Shown here in pieces: positions 11,657 to 22,259 of a stretch of 64,000 nt of DNA (positions within the stretch are counted from its first letter, which is position 1; every line of letters starts with the position of its first letter). The notes below the pieces were generated by a model, which was not told the origin of the DNA, did no database searches, and saw only the letters and a list, made by a program, of their open reading frames with translations. The stretch spans positions 248,001 to 312,000 of the forward strand of contig NHZP01000049.1 in the NCBI GenBank assembly GCA_003313425.1, read 5' to 3'. The DNA is from Pseudopyrenochaeta lycopersici (taxonomy: Eukaryota > Ascomycota > Dothideomycetes > Pleosporales > Pseudopyrenochaetaceae). The translations under genes and the position numbers were made by a program.

Positions 11657-12598
11657 ATGCGTGTTGCATGGACCAGATTGATCCGCTTCATTGCGACCGA
11701 TGGTCGCGTCCTTCGCGGAGAGCCTATTCTCCTCGACCCAAATTTCGACTTAGGCAAAACAACAGAAGAAACCAAATTACAAGCAAAAATTATTGTTGGT
11801 GACGACATATACGATACCAGTGGGGAAACGCACGTATCTGATGAGGTTGTTACCGTGAAGAAGCTGCTTGGGCCACTCACGACGCAGGATGTGGATATTT
11901 TACGTTGTGTGGGCTTGAATTATTCTACACATAGTAAGGGCCAACCTAAAACCTTTACTCTATGTCTTGCTGATGTTGTCAAAGTCAAAGAAGCCGGCCG
12001 TAACCCCCCGCCATTTCCGTTTATTTTTTTCAAACCCGCTACCTGTATCCACGACCATGATGCTGATGTGGAAATACCCGCACTTGCTCAGGACGACCAA
12101 GCGGACTATGAAGGCGAGCTTACGCTCGTTATAGGAAAAGACGCAAAGAACGCCCCACTCGAAGAGGCAATGGATTACGTGGCTGCTTACACGGTTGGCA
12201 ACGACATTTCTTCCCGCAAGCTTCAGCGTGATCCGAAATTGGCAGGCGGTGTACCACAGTGGGGATTTTCCAAGGGGTTCGATACATTTGCTCCAATTGG
12301 TCCTGCACTCGTCGCATCAGAATTGATTAAGAATCCGGAGAAATTGCTATTGCAGACAATGGTGGATGGAGAGTTGAGACAGAATGAGCACCTGAGTGAC
12401 CTCCTGTTCGATTGCCAATATCTCATACACTATCTATCGCAAGGAACAACACTTCGGAAGGGGTCAATTATCATGACGGGAACACCAGGTGGCGTGGGAG
12501 CTGGCTTGAAGCCTCCAAAGTATCTTGTTCCGGGAAATGTCATGGAAGTTTCGATAAGCCAAATTGGTACTTTGAGAAACGGAGTTACTTTTGTATGA
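11657..12598 (+). CDS. Fumarylacetoacetate hydrolase family protein (fumarylpyruvate/maleylpyruvate hydrolase candidate)
   Basis: FAH-family enzymes use a divalent metal to hydrolyse C-C bonds in acylpyruvates. Exons 11657-11933 and 11985-12598 give 296 residues; the 51-bp intron is in frame and open, but removing it restores the usual junction of the family (CVGLNYSTH joined to KEAGRNPPPFPF). Visible landmarks are FIFFKPATCI, the metal-binding acidic motif DYEGELTLVIGK, the GNDISSRKLQ segment and the C-terminal TGTPGGVGAG loop. The likely start is MRVAWTRLIRF, usual for fungal members. Beside a gentisate dioxygenase the expected substrate is fumarylpyruvate or maleylpyruvate, giving pyruvate plus fumarate or maleate. 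No isomerase is visible in the window, so direct maleylpyruvate hydrolysis or an isomerase elsewhere must be assumed. It converges on the gentisate dioxygenase gene. Confidence 0.9.
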   Translation: MRVAWTRLIRFIATDGRVLRGEPILLDPNFDLGKTTEETKLQAKIIVGDDIYDTSGETHVSDEVVTVKKLLGPLTTQDVDILRCVGLNYSTHSKGQPKTFTLCLADVVKVKEAGRNPPPFPFIFFKPATCIHDHDADVEIPALAQDDQADYEGELTLVIGKDAKNAPLEEAMDYVAAYTVGNDISSRKLQRDPKLAGGVPQWGFSKGFDTFAPIGPALVASELIKNPEKLLLQTMVDGELRQNEHLSDLLFDCQYLIHYLSQGTTLRKGSIIMTGTPGGVGAGLKPPKYLVPGNVMEVSISQIGTLRNGVTFV

Positions 12599-12883
12599 AA
12601 CCAGAGCTCCTAGGACAAAAAAATGGCCAACAGGTTTATAAATAAAATCCTACTTACCAGAAATTGTGCCAAAGACAAAATAACGCCCTGATTTCTAGAG
12701 AATATTTCAGTATCAAAGGGTAGTATATGCTTGTTGTAGATGATGCACAGAACGATTGGGAGAAGTTAAACTGTTGAATAAGTTGTATTATATGTAATTG
12801 CACCATAATCACAACAACTATATGTGCAAGGAACCTTCCGAAGGGACAACCTAACTCCATCCATAACCTGCTGAGCGGATGGG

Positions 12884-13999
12884 CTACTCCGACACCAACG
12901 ACTCCACATCTTGGCCATTGTAACGGTAAAAACCAAGCGATTTCAACATAGGCTCGTCGTGGACTCTATAGAGATACACTGCGTCTTCCCCAGTCGCATG
13001 ATGTTGGTATTCATGCCACGCCGGAACACAGAACGTATCACCCTTGGCCCAGCGGTACTCCTTTCCAGCAATGGTGGAGCGTCCGGAGCCCTCTATAACA
13101 TGGAATATAGATGACGCTGTTTCCTGAATCATTCTAGTCGATTTCCCAGCAGATATACGGGTGGCGGAAGCGCCTAATGTACGGCTTACTGGGCTTGGTC
13201 AGCAATGTACCGGCCAAAACAAAAAATCACATACTCTCGGAACTATCAGCTCTCAGATATCGCTCTATAGTGCAGTCCCCGCTGCCATTATCAAGTTTCA
13301 CTTTCATTCGTATCCACGGAAATACAATAGGAGATGCTTGGGTGTCTACATCTTTAGCCGGATATCGCGGGTCTGCATAGTGTTCCACGAAATGAACCGG
13401 GTAGTGAACGAAGTTGGGCAGATCCAGGCCGTCAAGCCAAATCATAGGACCAGAACCATCTTTACCGTGATCATGCCAATTCCAGGTTGGCGTTAGAATG
13501 ACATCGCCACGCTGCATCTGGATGCGGCGACCATGTACAGCAGTAAAGCCCCCATTACCCTCGATGATGAAACGGCAGGCAAAAGCAGTGTGGCGATGCG
13601 CTGGTGCCGTTTCATTGGGCATCACTAGCTGAAGCCCTGCATAAATTGTGTCGGTTGTGAAAGGCGCCTCTGCAAGGTTATCAGCATGACCCTGCCCCAA
13701 CCCTAGCTAGTGTGATACATACCTCGAGCTGGATTCACAAGCATTAGCACGCGTCGTTCCGCTTGCTTCTCGGTAATGAGCTCCCCAGCTTGCAGTAGAC
13801 TTGGACGAATCTTCTCATACTCCCAAACATGAGGCTGACAGGTAGGATTTGGTAGGGGAGGATTGAGTCGACTCATCTGAGCCCAGAGAGGTTTTGTATG
13901 GTACTTCTCGGCCGTCATCAGCAACTGATCGGTTGCTTGCTGGGTATCCGCCTGTTTCACTGCTGCATCTTGACTAGTCATGGTAATGGTGGAACTCAT
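12884..13999 (-). CDS. Gentisate 1,2-dioxygenase
   Basis: A bicupin Fe(II) dioxygenase that opens the ring of gentisate (2,5-dihydroxybenzoate) to maleylpyruvate. Exons inferred: 13999-13723, 13669-13235 and 13188-12884, giving 338 residues, typical for the family. The first intron (53 bp) restores [18 protein letters not shown]; the second (46 bp) joins the two cupin halves. The first cupin shows the iron-binding motif [13 protein letters not shown] and [12 protein letters not shown]. The second cupin retains [11 protein letters not shown] and [16 protein letters not shown]. The start MSSTITM was preferred to an ATG 54 bp upstream because that extension looks like leader DNA. It is divergent from the Zn2Cys6 regulator across 377 bp and convergent with the FAH gene, its expected next pathway step. 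Confidence 0.93.
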
Positions 14000-14376
14000 A
14001 ATGTCGCTTCCGCAAGATTGGTGATAAAGTAATTCTCTGTATTTCGACTCCAAAGGGTGGATGTGTGGTTTTGTGCTTGTGCCTTGTGCTTCAAGCCATT
14101 TAACCCCGTTTCTGCTCTAACATAGCCGTCCCGAATATAGCTTGGCACCCACACTGTTGTGTGCCCTCTTGGGTTCCGAAATGATCCCAAAAGATCGGCT
14201 GGATGCGTAGCGGGGGATTAAGGTGCTAGGAGCGCAGATGTTAGTGGCTAGACTATATTGGGTATGGTCGTGGCTCGTGCATCCGGACTTGGCTTCGTTA
14301 TCTCCCCGGTGTGCGATCGTTCCACCGCATTTCAAACACGACTTTTTCCGATCAACTGTGACTCTAATTCCCCGGC
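14000..14376. promoter_or_regulatory. Divergent promoter between gentisate dioxygenase and regulator
   Basis: This 377-bp gap serves both genes. It has CGG/CCG triplets, including CATCCGGACTTGG near 14280 and CCCCGG near 14305. CCGGACTT also begins the paired 24-bp elements near 26.0 kb, upstream of the second MFS gene. A shared site is possible but unproven. Confidence 0.35.
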
Positions 14377-17300
14377 ATGAGTTCGAATGATGGGTTAGTC
14401 TCAAGGTCTGCGGCCACTTCAGCCAATGATGGCGCTGAAGTGAGGCCTGCAAAGCGGAACCGAATTACAATTGCTTGTGCCTGGTGCAGACAACGCAAGT
14501 CACGTGTAAGTCCTCCCTGTGTCTAGCGAGTCCAGGAAATGGCACGATGCATATTAATGGGGCTACTTGGACCGACACGCATACATTCCTTTTGACGTCA
14601 CTACAAAGTGAACAAAAGTCTTAGGAGTTTGGATACCAGACTGACATTTGGTAACCAGACTTGTCGGCAATATGTGCTTATCAATGTTCTTATCAATCAA
14701 TATCAATATTCATCCAAGTAGGCAATATCAATATGGGATATCGTTATCAATTCAATATTGATAAGTATTGATAAGGGCACGTGCACACCCACTTCTCACC
14801 ACCTTTTTGCTTTTTTCGCCTTTTTTCGCCTTTTTTGGTGTTCTTCCGCGCCCTTTCGCGTCCTTTCGCGTTTTCCTTTTTTGCACCTTTTGCGTGCAAA
14901 TCCCAGGGTATCTACCGGTTTATCTCTCTGCTGCATGCTCCACAACCACCGCCATAAACCATTCTACAACGTTATGGCCTCCCAGAACTCCCAAGGTCGG
15001 CCTATCCGACCTCCTTCCTCCTCATCCACACCCTCTCTACCCACTACGCCTTCCTCCAGAGCCTCTCCTAGTCCATGGCGCTTCCTCAATGACAAACCAC
15101 ATCGACCTGACCGTAGCCGTGAGGACGTAAAGTCAAGAAAGAGGCGTGCTGCTGATATATGGACACACTTTCGGAAGCCAGAGAATGATGAGGCAATGCG
15201 CGATAAGTCAGGGCAATCACTGATGTATTGTAAGGACTGTGACGGCTATGGGAAACCCTGGGCTACTGCTATTACCACTAACGCTAGGACTCATATGGCG
15301 AATCTACATCAAGTCTACGTTGATGTTGAAGAGCCGAAGGGAAAGAAAGTACGGCAAGTCTCTCTCCAAGCAGCCCTTCAAATGTCGGTAAAGAAGCAGG
15401 TAGAGAAGAATACCGAGGATGTGGAGGAGGTTCTTACGAAGGCGCTTAACAAAGACGCCTTCTACGAGGCACAAATCCAGCTTGTTACTCGCCGCCGCTT
15501 GCCTTTCAACTGTGTTGAATGGCCAGAATACCAAGCGCTCCTAATGGCAGTTAATCCAGAGGTCGAAAACCTACTTATCGAGTCACACACTACTATACCT
15601 GTCCACATTGAGCGAAGCTTTAAAACACACTACGCTACCATTAAGGAGCGCCTACACAGGGCAAAGTCTCAAATCCACTACTCTATCGATCTCTGGTCAT
15701 CGGCAAACCGGAAATCATTCCTTGGCATCTGCGCGCAATTCGTTGGACACGACTACACCCTCCGCAAAGCTCTCCTCTCCCTCCCACAGTGTCGCTTCTC
15801 TCACAGCGGCGAGACGATGGCAAGGCATATTCTCGAGACAATACAAGCCTATGAGGTTACGGAGAAGACAGGCTATATTATTGGGGATAATGCTTCCAGT
15901 AACGACACTTGTTGTAGGGCTATTGCAAATGCTCTTACAAAAATTGGGGTGGAATTCAATGCAAAAAAGAGGCGGATTCGATGCAGCGGTCATATAATCA
16001 ATCTATCTCTTGATGCCTTCCTCTTTGCAACTACAGTAGAAGCCCTTGAGGCTGCCATTGAGGCTGCAAAAGAGGAGTCTGATATCACTGTGGTTGAAGC
16101 ATTGCAAGAGCAGCTTCGTGAGAAGAGAGGCGACAAGAAAGGCAAAAGAATGCGACTCCTTAACGAGGCTAGGTGGCAGTCCAATGGAGCGCTTGGGAGC
16201 CTCCATGGTATCGCTGTCTATATTCGCTCCTCCACTATATTGACTGATGAGTGGGAGGCACTTGCTGGGAAGCTTCTGGGCATCGATAACGCAACACGCT
16301 GGAACTCCTGGTACAAGTTGATTGCATTGGCCGTTGAGAAGCAGGATGCTTTGAATAAGTTCTGTCAAAAGCATCATAGAGCCCTTGGTGGCGCTGTTCT
16401 TTCTGCGGAAGATTGGGAGACTCTTACAATGACTCTTGAATTCTTACAGCCATTTAATCAAGCAACACTTACACAGGAAGCTAACTGGTCATCGCTTGAC
16501 CAAGCTCTCTGGACAATGGATATCCTCTTTAAACACTACGAGGAAGCAAAGGTATGTTGCTGATAAAAAACTTATTTATACTGCTAATCTTAAGTAGATT
16601 CAATATAAAAACAACTCCCATATAGTCAACTCCATTAATATGGGGTGGTATGTCCTTGACAAGTATTACAAATCCTCTGACGAAGCGCCTGCCTATACCA
16701 CAGCCCTCCTCCTCCATCCCCGACGCCGCCTCAAGTATATTGATATCAATTGGGTATCCTCCTGGAGAGAACCGGCCCTTACTACCGCAAGAGAGATTTG
16801 GGCAAATTATAAGGATCTGCCTCTTCTAAAGTCGCAGAAGGAGGCGGATAATTCACAACCAGAACTCTCAAAATTTGAGAGGCTTGCGGCGGAGCTTGAC
16901 GTTATGGAAGAGGAGGAAGAGGAGGATGAATTCGAGAAATTTGTGAACGCAAAGCCTTGTAAGATCACTTGCTCTCCTTTGGAGTGGTGGTGTAAAGAGG
17001 AGCAGCGACTAGAATACCCTCGGCTTCATCAAATGGCGATGGATATCCTTTCTATTCCTCCAATGTCTGATGAAGCCGAGCGCGTCTTCTCAGGCGTACG
17101 GAGAACTATCTCATGGGACAGAGCTAGGCTAGGAGCATGGATTGTGGAGATGACAGAGGTTCTGGGTAATTGGAATAAGAACGGGCTTATCCAGACACTC
17201 TACATACCGGCAGAAGATCCTGGCAATATCACAGCCGAAGTAGAAAGCGATGACAATGGGCTTTCCGGACTATAGGTGCCCAAAGTGTCTGAAACACCAT

Positions 17301-19922
17301 AGATTCTATATGCTAGTCCCAATCGGGTGATTCTTGGCAATATTATCAATTCAATATCAATCTTGGGTCTGGATATCAATTCAATATCAATATCACCCTT
17401 ATCAATCAATATTGAATTGCCGACAAGTCTGTTGGTAACTATGTAGTGCGATGGCGCCAGGCCGAAATGTTCCACTTGTAGAGACCACGACAATGATTGT
17501 GCATACTCGGATACAGCGTCTCTAACTAAAACGTCTGCATCCAAAGAGTCAGTCATGATCCCACGCTTATTAAATCCTTCTCTTATGACTTTGCTTTACA
17601 GATTGATAGAAGCGCTGGAAGTCCGCTTAGCGACTCTTGAAAACTCCGTCGCTGGACTAGACAACCGAATTGCCAACGTTGAAGGCTCCAAAGACAGCGT
17701 GACGGTCTCAGCCACGAGTCCACATCCATCTCAATCCGGTCACACTCAAAATCCCTTCAACATCGAGGGACATGAAAGGGCTTCGATTGAGGCACAAGAT
17801 CCCACTGATGGCATTGGATCTATTGTCTTTACTAAAGAAGAAGAATCTGGATTTTTTGGTAGCTACGCCCCCAAGCCTATAACTATAAGTCTAACAGAAC
17901 TGCAAAGGCCCCTCATCCAATATTGCATTCACTCGGCAGATTGTTCGCACAACGACCGCAATTTTAAAAGCCGCCATATCCACCGAAAGCCCATTTCCAC
18001 CTAGTAATGCCGCTTTGCAAAGCCACATGCTTCATGTATCTCGTCCGCCTTCTCCCGCATCAAATCGGTACCACATGTCCGAAAAAGCGTACCTTGGCAA
18101 TGAACCGTTCGTCCTTCCAGATGAAGCTGAAACATTACGTCTCATAGAAATTTTCTTCAACACAACAGGGGTTTTGTTTCCATATATCGAAAGAGATGGA
18201 TTCCTACAAACATACCATCAATTAAAGTCAACAAATATAAGGACCGTGCGGAAGTCTTGGCTCGGTCTATTGAACATAGTACTCGCCATGTCAACAAGTG
18301 CAAGCCATGGTGGCGCACTAACAGCATCTGAACGCGCTGTCGAGTCTGACATTTGCTTTCGCCGGGCTTTGGCGCTCTGTGAAAAGCAGATACGTCATGG
18401 CACGAGCTTGGAAATCGGTGAGTTCCTTTCAACAACCGTTGTAGTATTTTGCACTATTAATCATGTAAGTAGTGCAATTGCTTCTTTTGATGAGTCAGTA
18501 CTTGCAGGGCACGGAGCGCTCCATTGAGACTTGGAATCTTCATGGACTTGCTGTCAAAGCAGCATATCAGCTCGGACTGCATTCACCCAACGCGCTCAAA
18601 GCGTATCCTCCACTAGAGCGAGAGATTCGCAAGCGGACCTGGTTTGGATGCATTGTTTTAGATAGGTACGTCGCTCAGTCATTCTGGCTGATGCGCTTAT
18701 CTCATGATTACTAGGACATTGAGCATGACTTTAGGTCGACCAGCTTCTATCCCCGATAAGTTCATTAAGTTGGAACTACCTTGCTCGTTTGAAACTCTCC
18801 TCTCTGGCAGATCAAACCCACTCCATGGATCGACCGCGAAGTATAGTGTGCAATTTTACAATGCTACAATGTAGGTACCTGTGTCCTCTGCAACATCAAT
18901 TCCGCTGAATTGCGTATAGTACACTCTACGCCATTATGGGTGAAGTTGTCGACGTCCTATATGGGAGTAACTTAGGTTGCGACGTCCCTGATAATGTGTT
19001 TGACATGGCCGCACACTTACTCCATTTTGAGCAAAAGTTCGTAGCCTGGCAATGTTCTTTGCCAGCATTCTTGCTCCTTGTCGAGCCGGAAATTTTGCAT
19101 GCCGGATCAAATGACCAGGAGGCTCTCAGATTTCGCTTTATTCTTACTCTGCGCTTTCTAAACCTCCGCATTTTGACACATCGTCCGCTATTGTCCAAGT
19201 ATCTGGAATTACTGGGCACCGGACACGTTGACCCTCGACAGTTGAGTTTACTGAGACAGGTCGGTGTGAACAGTGTGCGAATTTGCGTCAAATCAGCACT
19301 TACGATCATCAAACTGATGCGAGGAGTACTGAATCCCACCGATTCACTAGGGCATCTCCTGGGTGCCTGGTGGTTTTCTCTTTATTATGGTAAGTGGAAT
19401 ACATAAAATATGTTTCCTGATCTCTTCTCACGGGAACATAGCGTTTAACGCAGCTCTGGTCATTTATTCTACCCTGCTCGTGCAGCATCAAGCAAGAATA
19501 AATGACCAGTTTCCAACGTTTGAGGATCTTGATTTGTCGATTGAATGTCTTTATCAGGCCATTGATTGCTTATCTCTGCTCTCCAAAGGGACCAGAATGA
19601 CAGAGAAATGTGTTCGATACACTTCTTCCCTCGCTCACTTGTTGTCACTGATATGTAAGCGTCTTTCATTGCTCTGGATGCTGAAATGTTCTGACTTCAT
19701 ATTCTAGACTATCCAGATGGTTCTGCAAATACCGATGGCACAGTGGATCTGTCAAGCAATCCAATTGGGCACCCTTCAATGCTACGCCCTTCGGACGAAT
19801 CTCAGCCGCATGACTTATTAGATCTTCTTGATTCAAGTGACTTGCATATGGGGATGAGTCTGGATGATCTCTTTGGTGTAGACTTTAGCTTTATGACAGC
19901 GTCTAGGGACTCTGGCTTTTGA
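14377..19922 (+). CDS. Zn2Cys6 transcription factor, interrupted in an intron by a hAT transposon
   Basis: Exons inferred: 14377-14505, 17447-17858, 17908-18417, 18473-18665, 18715-18870, 18920-19389, 19442-19654 and 19708-19922, totalling 2298 nt or 765 residues. Exon 1 holds the first half of the zinc cluster (CAWCRQRKSR) and exon 2 the second half (CDGARPKCSTCRDHDNDC); together they give the six-cysteine pattern. A linker coiled coil (LIEALEVRLATLENSV) and the fungal-specific middle homology region follow (FGPSSNIAF, LLLLMSQYLQGTERS, WNLHGLAVKAAYQLGLHS, KRTWFGCIVLDR). All joins keep frame and no disabling mutation is seen. Intron 1 is 2941 bp, of which 2784 bp is transposon plus one target-site copy; the ancestral intron would be about 157 bp. 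It lies amid the catabolic genes and is divergent from the gentisate dioxygenase, so it is the likely pathway regulator. Confidence 0.88.
14648..14655 (+). repeat. 8-bp target-site duplication, left copy (TTGGTAAC)
   Basis: TTGGTAAC directly precedes the left inverted repeat and is repeated exactly after the right one at 17432-17439. Eight bases is the standard duplication length of hAT elements. Confidence 0.95.
14656..17431 (+). mobile_element. hAT-family DNA transposon, apparently complete
   Basis: The element is 2776 bp and is bounded by perfect 16-bp inverted repeats, CAGACTTGTCGGCAAT at 14656-14671 and its complement at 17416-17431, inside an exact 8-bp duplication TTGGTAAC. Subterminal regions at 14675-14775 and 17340-17410 carry at least five copies each of TATCAAT or its complement, a likely transposase-binding array. 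It encodes one two-exon transposase with no visible disabling change. It sits in the first intron of the Zn2Cys6 gene, in the same orientation, with its left end 150 bp after the splice donor and its right end 15 bp before the acceptor. Perfect ends and duplication argue for recent insertion. Confidence 0.95.
14974..17275 (+). CDS. hAT transposase
   Basis: Exons 14974-16551 and 16598-17275 (46-bp intron, GTATGT...TAG) give 751 residues, typical of fungal hAT transposases. The start MASQNSQGRP was chosen; an in-frame ATG at 14758 lies next to the subterminal repeats and its extension is low-complexity. A Ser/Pro-rich N terminus is followed by a BED-type zinc finger (YCKDC with a later THMANLH). 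The catalytic core shows acidic residues in SIDLWSSANRKSF and YIIGDNASSND. The C terminus has the hAT dimerisation region (LEWWCKEEQ, SIPPMSDEAERVFSGVRR). An acidic run EEEEEED precedes it. No stop or frameshift is seen, so activity is possible. Confidence 0.92.
17416..17439 (+). repeat. Right hAT inverted repeat and right target-site copy
   Basis: ATTGCCGACAAGTCTG at 17416-17431 is the exact complement of the left end, followed by TTGGTAAC at 17432-17439. Seven bases later the regulator's splice acceptor (TATGTAG) begins, so the insertion missed the acceptor narrowly. Confidence 0.95.
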
Positions 19923-20064
19923 TTGTACAAGCAAAATATACTTCTGCGTGCAGAGTTACAGTATTTGATCAAATACCATTGGTTTTTAAGCTACTTTGGC
20001 TTCACCCTCAATGGAAAGTTATATAACATGAACTGCGGATATAATGTAAGAGCTTGGCGCTTGC

Positions 20065-21826
20065 TCAATTAGACTGCTTAATCATTTGGCTAATATCTCT
20101 AGCCCAAGCTTCTTCCATTTCTTTCTCGGCGTCATACCCGTAAGCCCACCACTGAGTGACAGGGTCACTCCATTGATTAGCACTGCTTGTAAATGGCTCA
20201 CCAGCAACTTCTGCAGCCATATGTGCATCCCTGGCTCTTTGCTCTGGTCCATCTGGAAAATGCCAGATCAGCCCGTTCACTGCACTGGCGTTCTGCATGT
20301 CGCCACTCCTCTTAATACGATGATTTTCAAATGACCGTAATGCGAAGGGCAACTCATCAACCGAGGAGATACGATTTAGGGCCACAGCAAGGGCGGCACT
20401 GTCTTCAACCGCCATAGCAGCGCCCTGGGACATATAAGGCAACATGGCATGCGCTGCATCCCCTATGATTATGAGCTTTGATGAAGGCGAGGTCCAGGAC
20501 TTCAGTTGTCTGCCAACTTTCAGGGGCCACTTCATGCAATCGTCAATTAGCGAGATAATCTGTGTGAGCCTGAAATACTCCTTAGTGAGACTCATGAACA
20601 GCGATACGGGGGCTATTACTGAGGATCCCATCCACTAAACTCCTCTTGAATATGTTCCTTAGCAAACTTCTGAGTCCACTTGCCAGGGTCTGAGCGGTCG
20701 ATGTGGGATAAGACCATATTGAATGATTCTCCCGCGGCTATCGTGTATGACATGACATGTCTATCTTCTCCAATCCTAGAATTCAACCGCGTTAAATGGG
20801 GCTTCCCGGATTCTAATATGGAGATTCTCCTGGGGGAGATTAGCAGCTAAGCTTACCAGATGTTCAGTGACGGTCTTTCTAGGATCCAGGCAATGTCTGG
20901 GTCTTCGCGCATCTTCTTAACGTCCACCGTCGCACGATACGCCGCAAAACCATTGAATACAGGCTCATGATAGGTATTTGGGCTAATGAATTCGCGAGCG
21001 GTTGACTTGATTCCTAACATCGTGATTTAGCAGTTATATTTTAAACAGGCTGTTTTTGTCGACTTACCATCAGCTGCGACTACTAGGTCTCCTTGCAAGA
21101 TAGAGCCGTCGGCAAGCACAACGGTGCCTTTGTGCTCAATATATTGAATCACCTTGGAATCCAACTCGACCGTTGCTCCCAGTTTCAACGCTTGAAGATG
21201 CAGAGCCTCGTGAAAATGGGCGCGATGAACTACGTAATATGGGACCTCAAAATTTTCCTGGAATGTATTTCCGAGTGCTGTATACCCAATGACATGTCCA
21301 TTCTCCCAGCGTCGAAAGTTGATGCTTTCTGGCTTGACCGCCCACTTCTCCAGGTGCTGAAAGACCCCCCATTGGTGTAGGAGTCGCCCGGAATTTGGCG
21401 GAATCTGAATGCCTGCACCGACCTATAGCAGTTAGCCTTTGTTGATATCTCTAATTAAAATCAGGTTATTTGAGGTACCTCTCCAAGTCTCGCCGCTTGT
21501 TCTAAGACTCGTACCGAATGTCCCCTTCTTGCCAAAGCAATGGCAAGAGCAAGTCCGCCCAGTCCAGCGCCAACTATAATTATCTTCAGCCTGAGGCGTG
21601 CAGGTTCAGGATCCCTCAAACAATGCCCCGTATGATTGCTGAACGGTTCCTGACCTGCAAGCTCTTGGAGGAAGCGAAGTGATTGAGATGGATATGTCAA
21701 GCTCATATCGCGTAGAGTGTGGCGCGGAATAGCCCGTTCAGTCGGCTTGTGTCTTTTCGCATCACTTGCATCTCCATGGACTATGGCTTCATGGCTATTC
21801 GCTAGTTGTGTCTCGTTTACTGTCAT
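20065..21826 (-). CDS. FAD-dependent monooxygenase, salicylate hydroxylase-like
   Basis: A flavoprotein aromatic hydroxylase using NAD(P)H and O2. Exons inferred: 21826-21479, 21422-21068, 21013-20857, 20775-20620 and 20569-20065, giving 506 residues. The FAD-binding dinucleotide motif is IIIVGAGLGGLALA with its usual acidic end (VRVLEQA); the second FAD/NADPH motif is DLVVAADGIKSTAREF; the third is IIIGDAAHAMLPYMSQGAA. The roughly 90-residue N-terminal extension before the FAD motif is longer than usual and may start at an internal Met such as RDMSLTYP. In this cluster it probably produces gentisate, by 5-hydroxylation of salicylate or 6-hydroxylation of 3-hydroxybenzoate; sequence alone does not decide. 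It converges on the regulator gene. Confidence 0.92.
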
Positions 21827-22259
21827 GATATTCTTAAATATTATGAGTGACTCTGACGTGTGTTCTAGGACAAGGCGATTGATCTGAGAAATAGAGCAGC
21901 TTCAAATTGCTCACAAAATAGAACTTGCAACATATAGTATGGGTCTCATCATCTGTCACTGATGTTCAATATTGCACAGATATGCACCAGCCGGAACGTT
22001 TTCCAACCATTCGGACATGGGGAGATAGGAATGGAGTAAATGCCGCTACACTGGCCGCTCCGGAACGATCGCGGAAGGCGGAACCGAATGCCAAGCATAA
22101 CCATCAGCTGGAGCAAGAGGACGTGATGCAACAGCGCTAAGTTGAGCTGTGACCATGCACAGTTTCGCCATATCCAGATTAGGCATAATTATTATCACCA
22201 CAGAAAGGAAGACTCGTTCTCTGTTGTTTTAGGTATGAGAAACTTTCGTATCTAGATAG
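21827..22259. promoter_or_regulatory. Promoter region of the FAD monooxygenase
   Basis: This 433-bp gap precedes the monooxygenase and follows the DUF3237 gene. It has a CGG-rich stretch at about 22050-22090, with CTCCGGAACGATCGCGG followed by a further CGG and CCG, suitable for Zn2Cys6 binding. No gene is supported here. Confidence 0.35.

Noticed and set aside
13670..13722. A 20-bp intron in the gentisate dioxygenase
   Set aside because: It would fit the frame but is too short; a 53-bp intron with a better acceptor gives a better match to the family.
17859..17940. Apparent frameshift in the Zn2Cys6 regulator between two long frames
   Set aside because: A 49-bp intron at 17859-17907 restores FFGPSSNIAFTR, the usual motif of the family, so no mutation is needed.
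14377..19922. Regulator destroyed by the transposon
   Set aside because: The insertion lies wholly within an intron; donor, acceptor and all exons are intact. Reduced expression remains possible.
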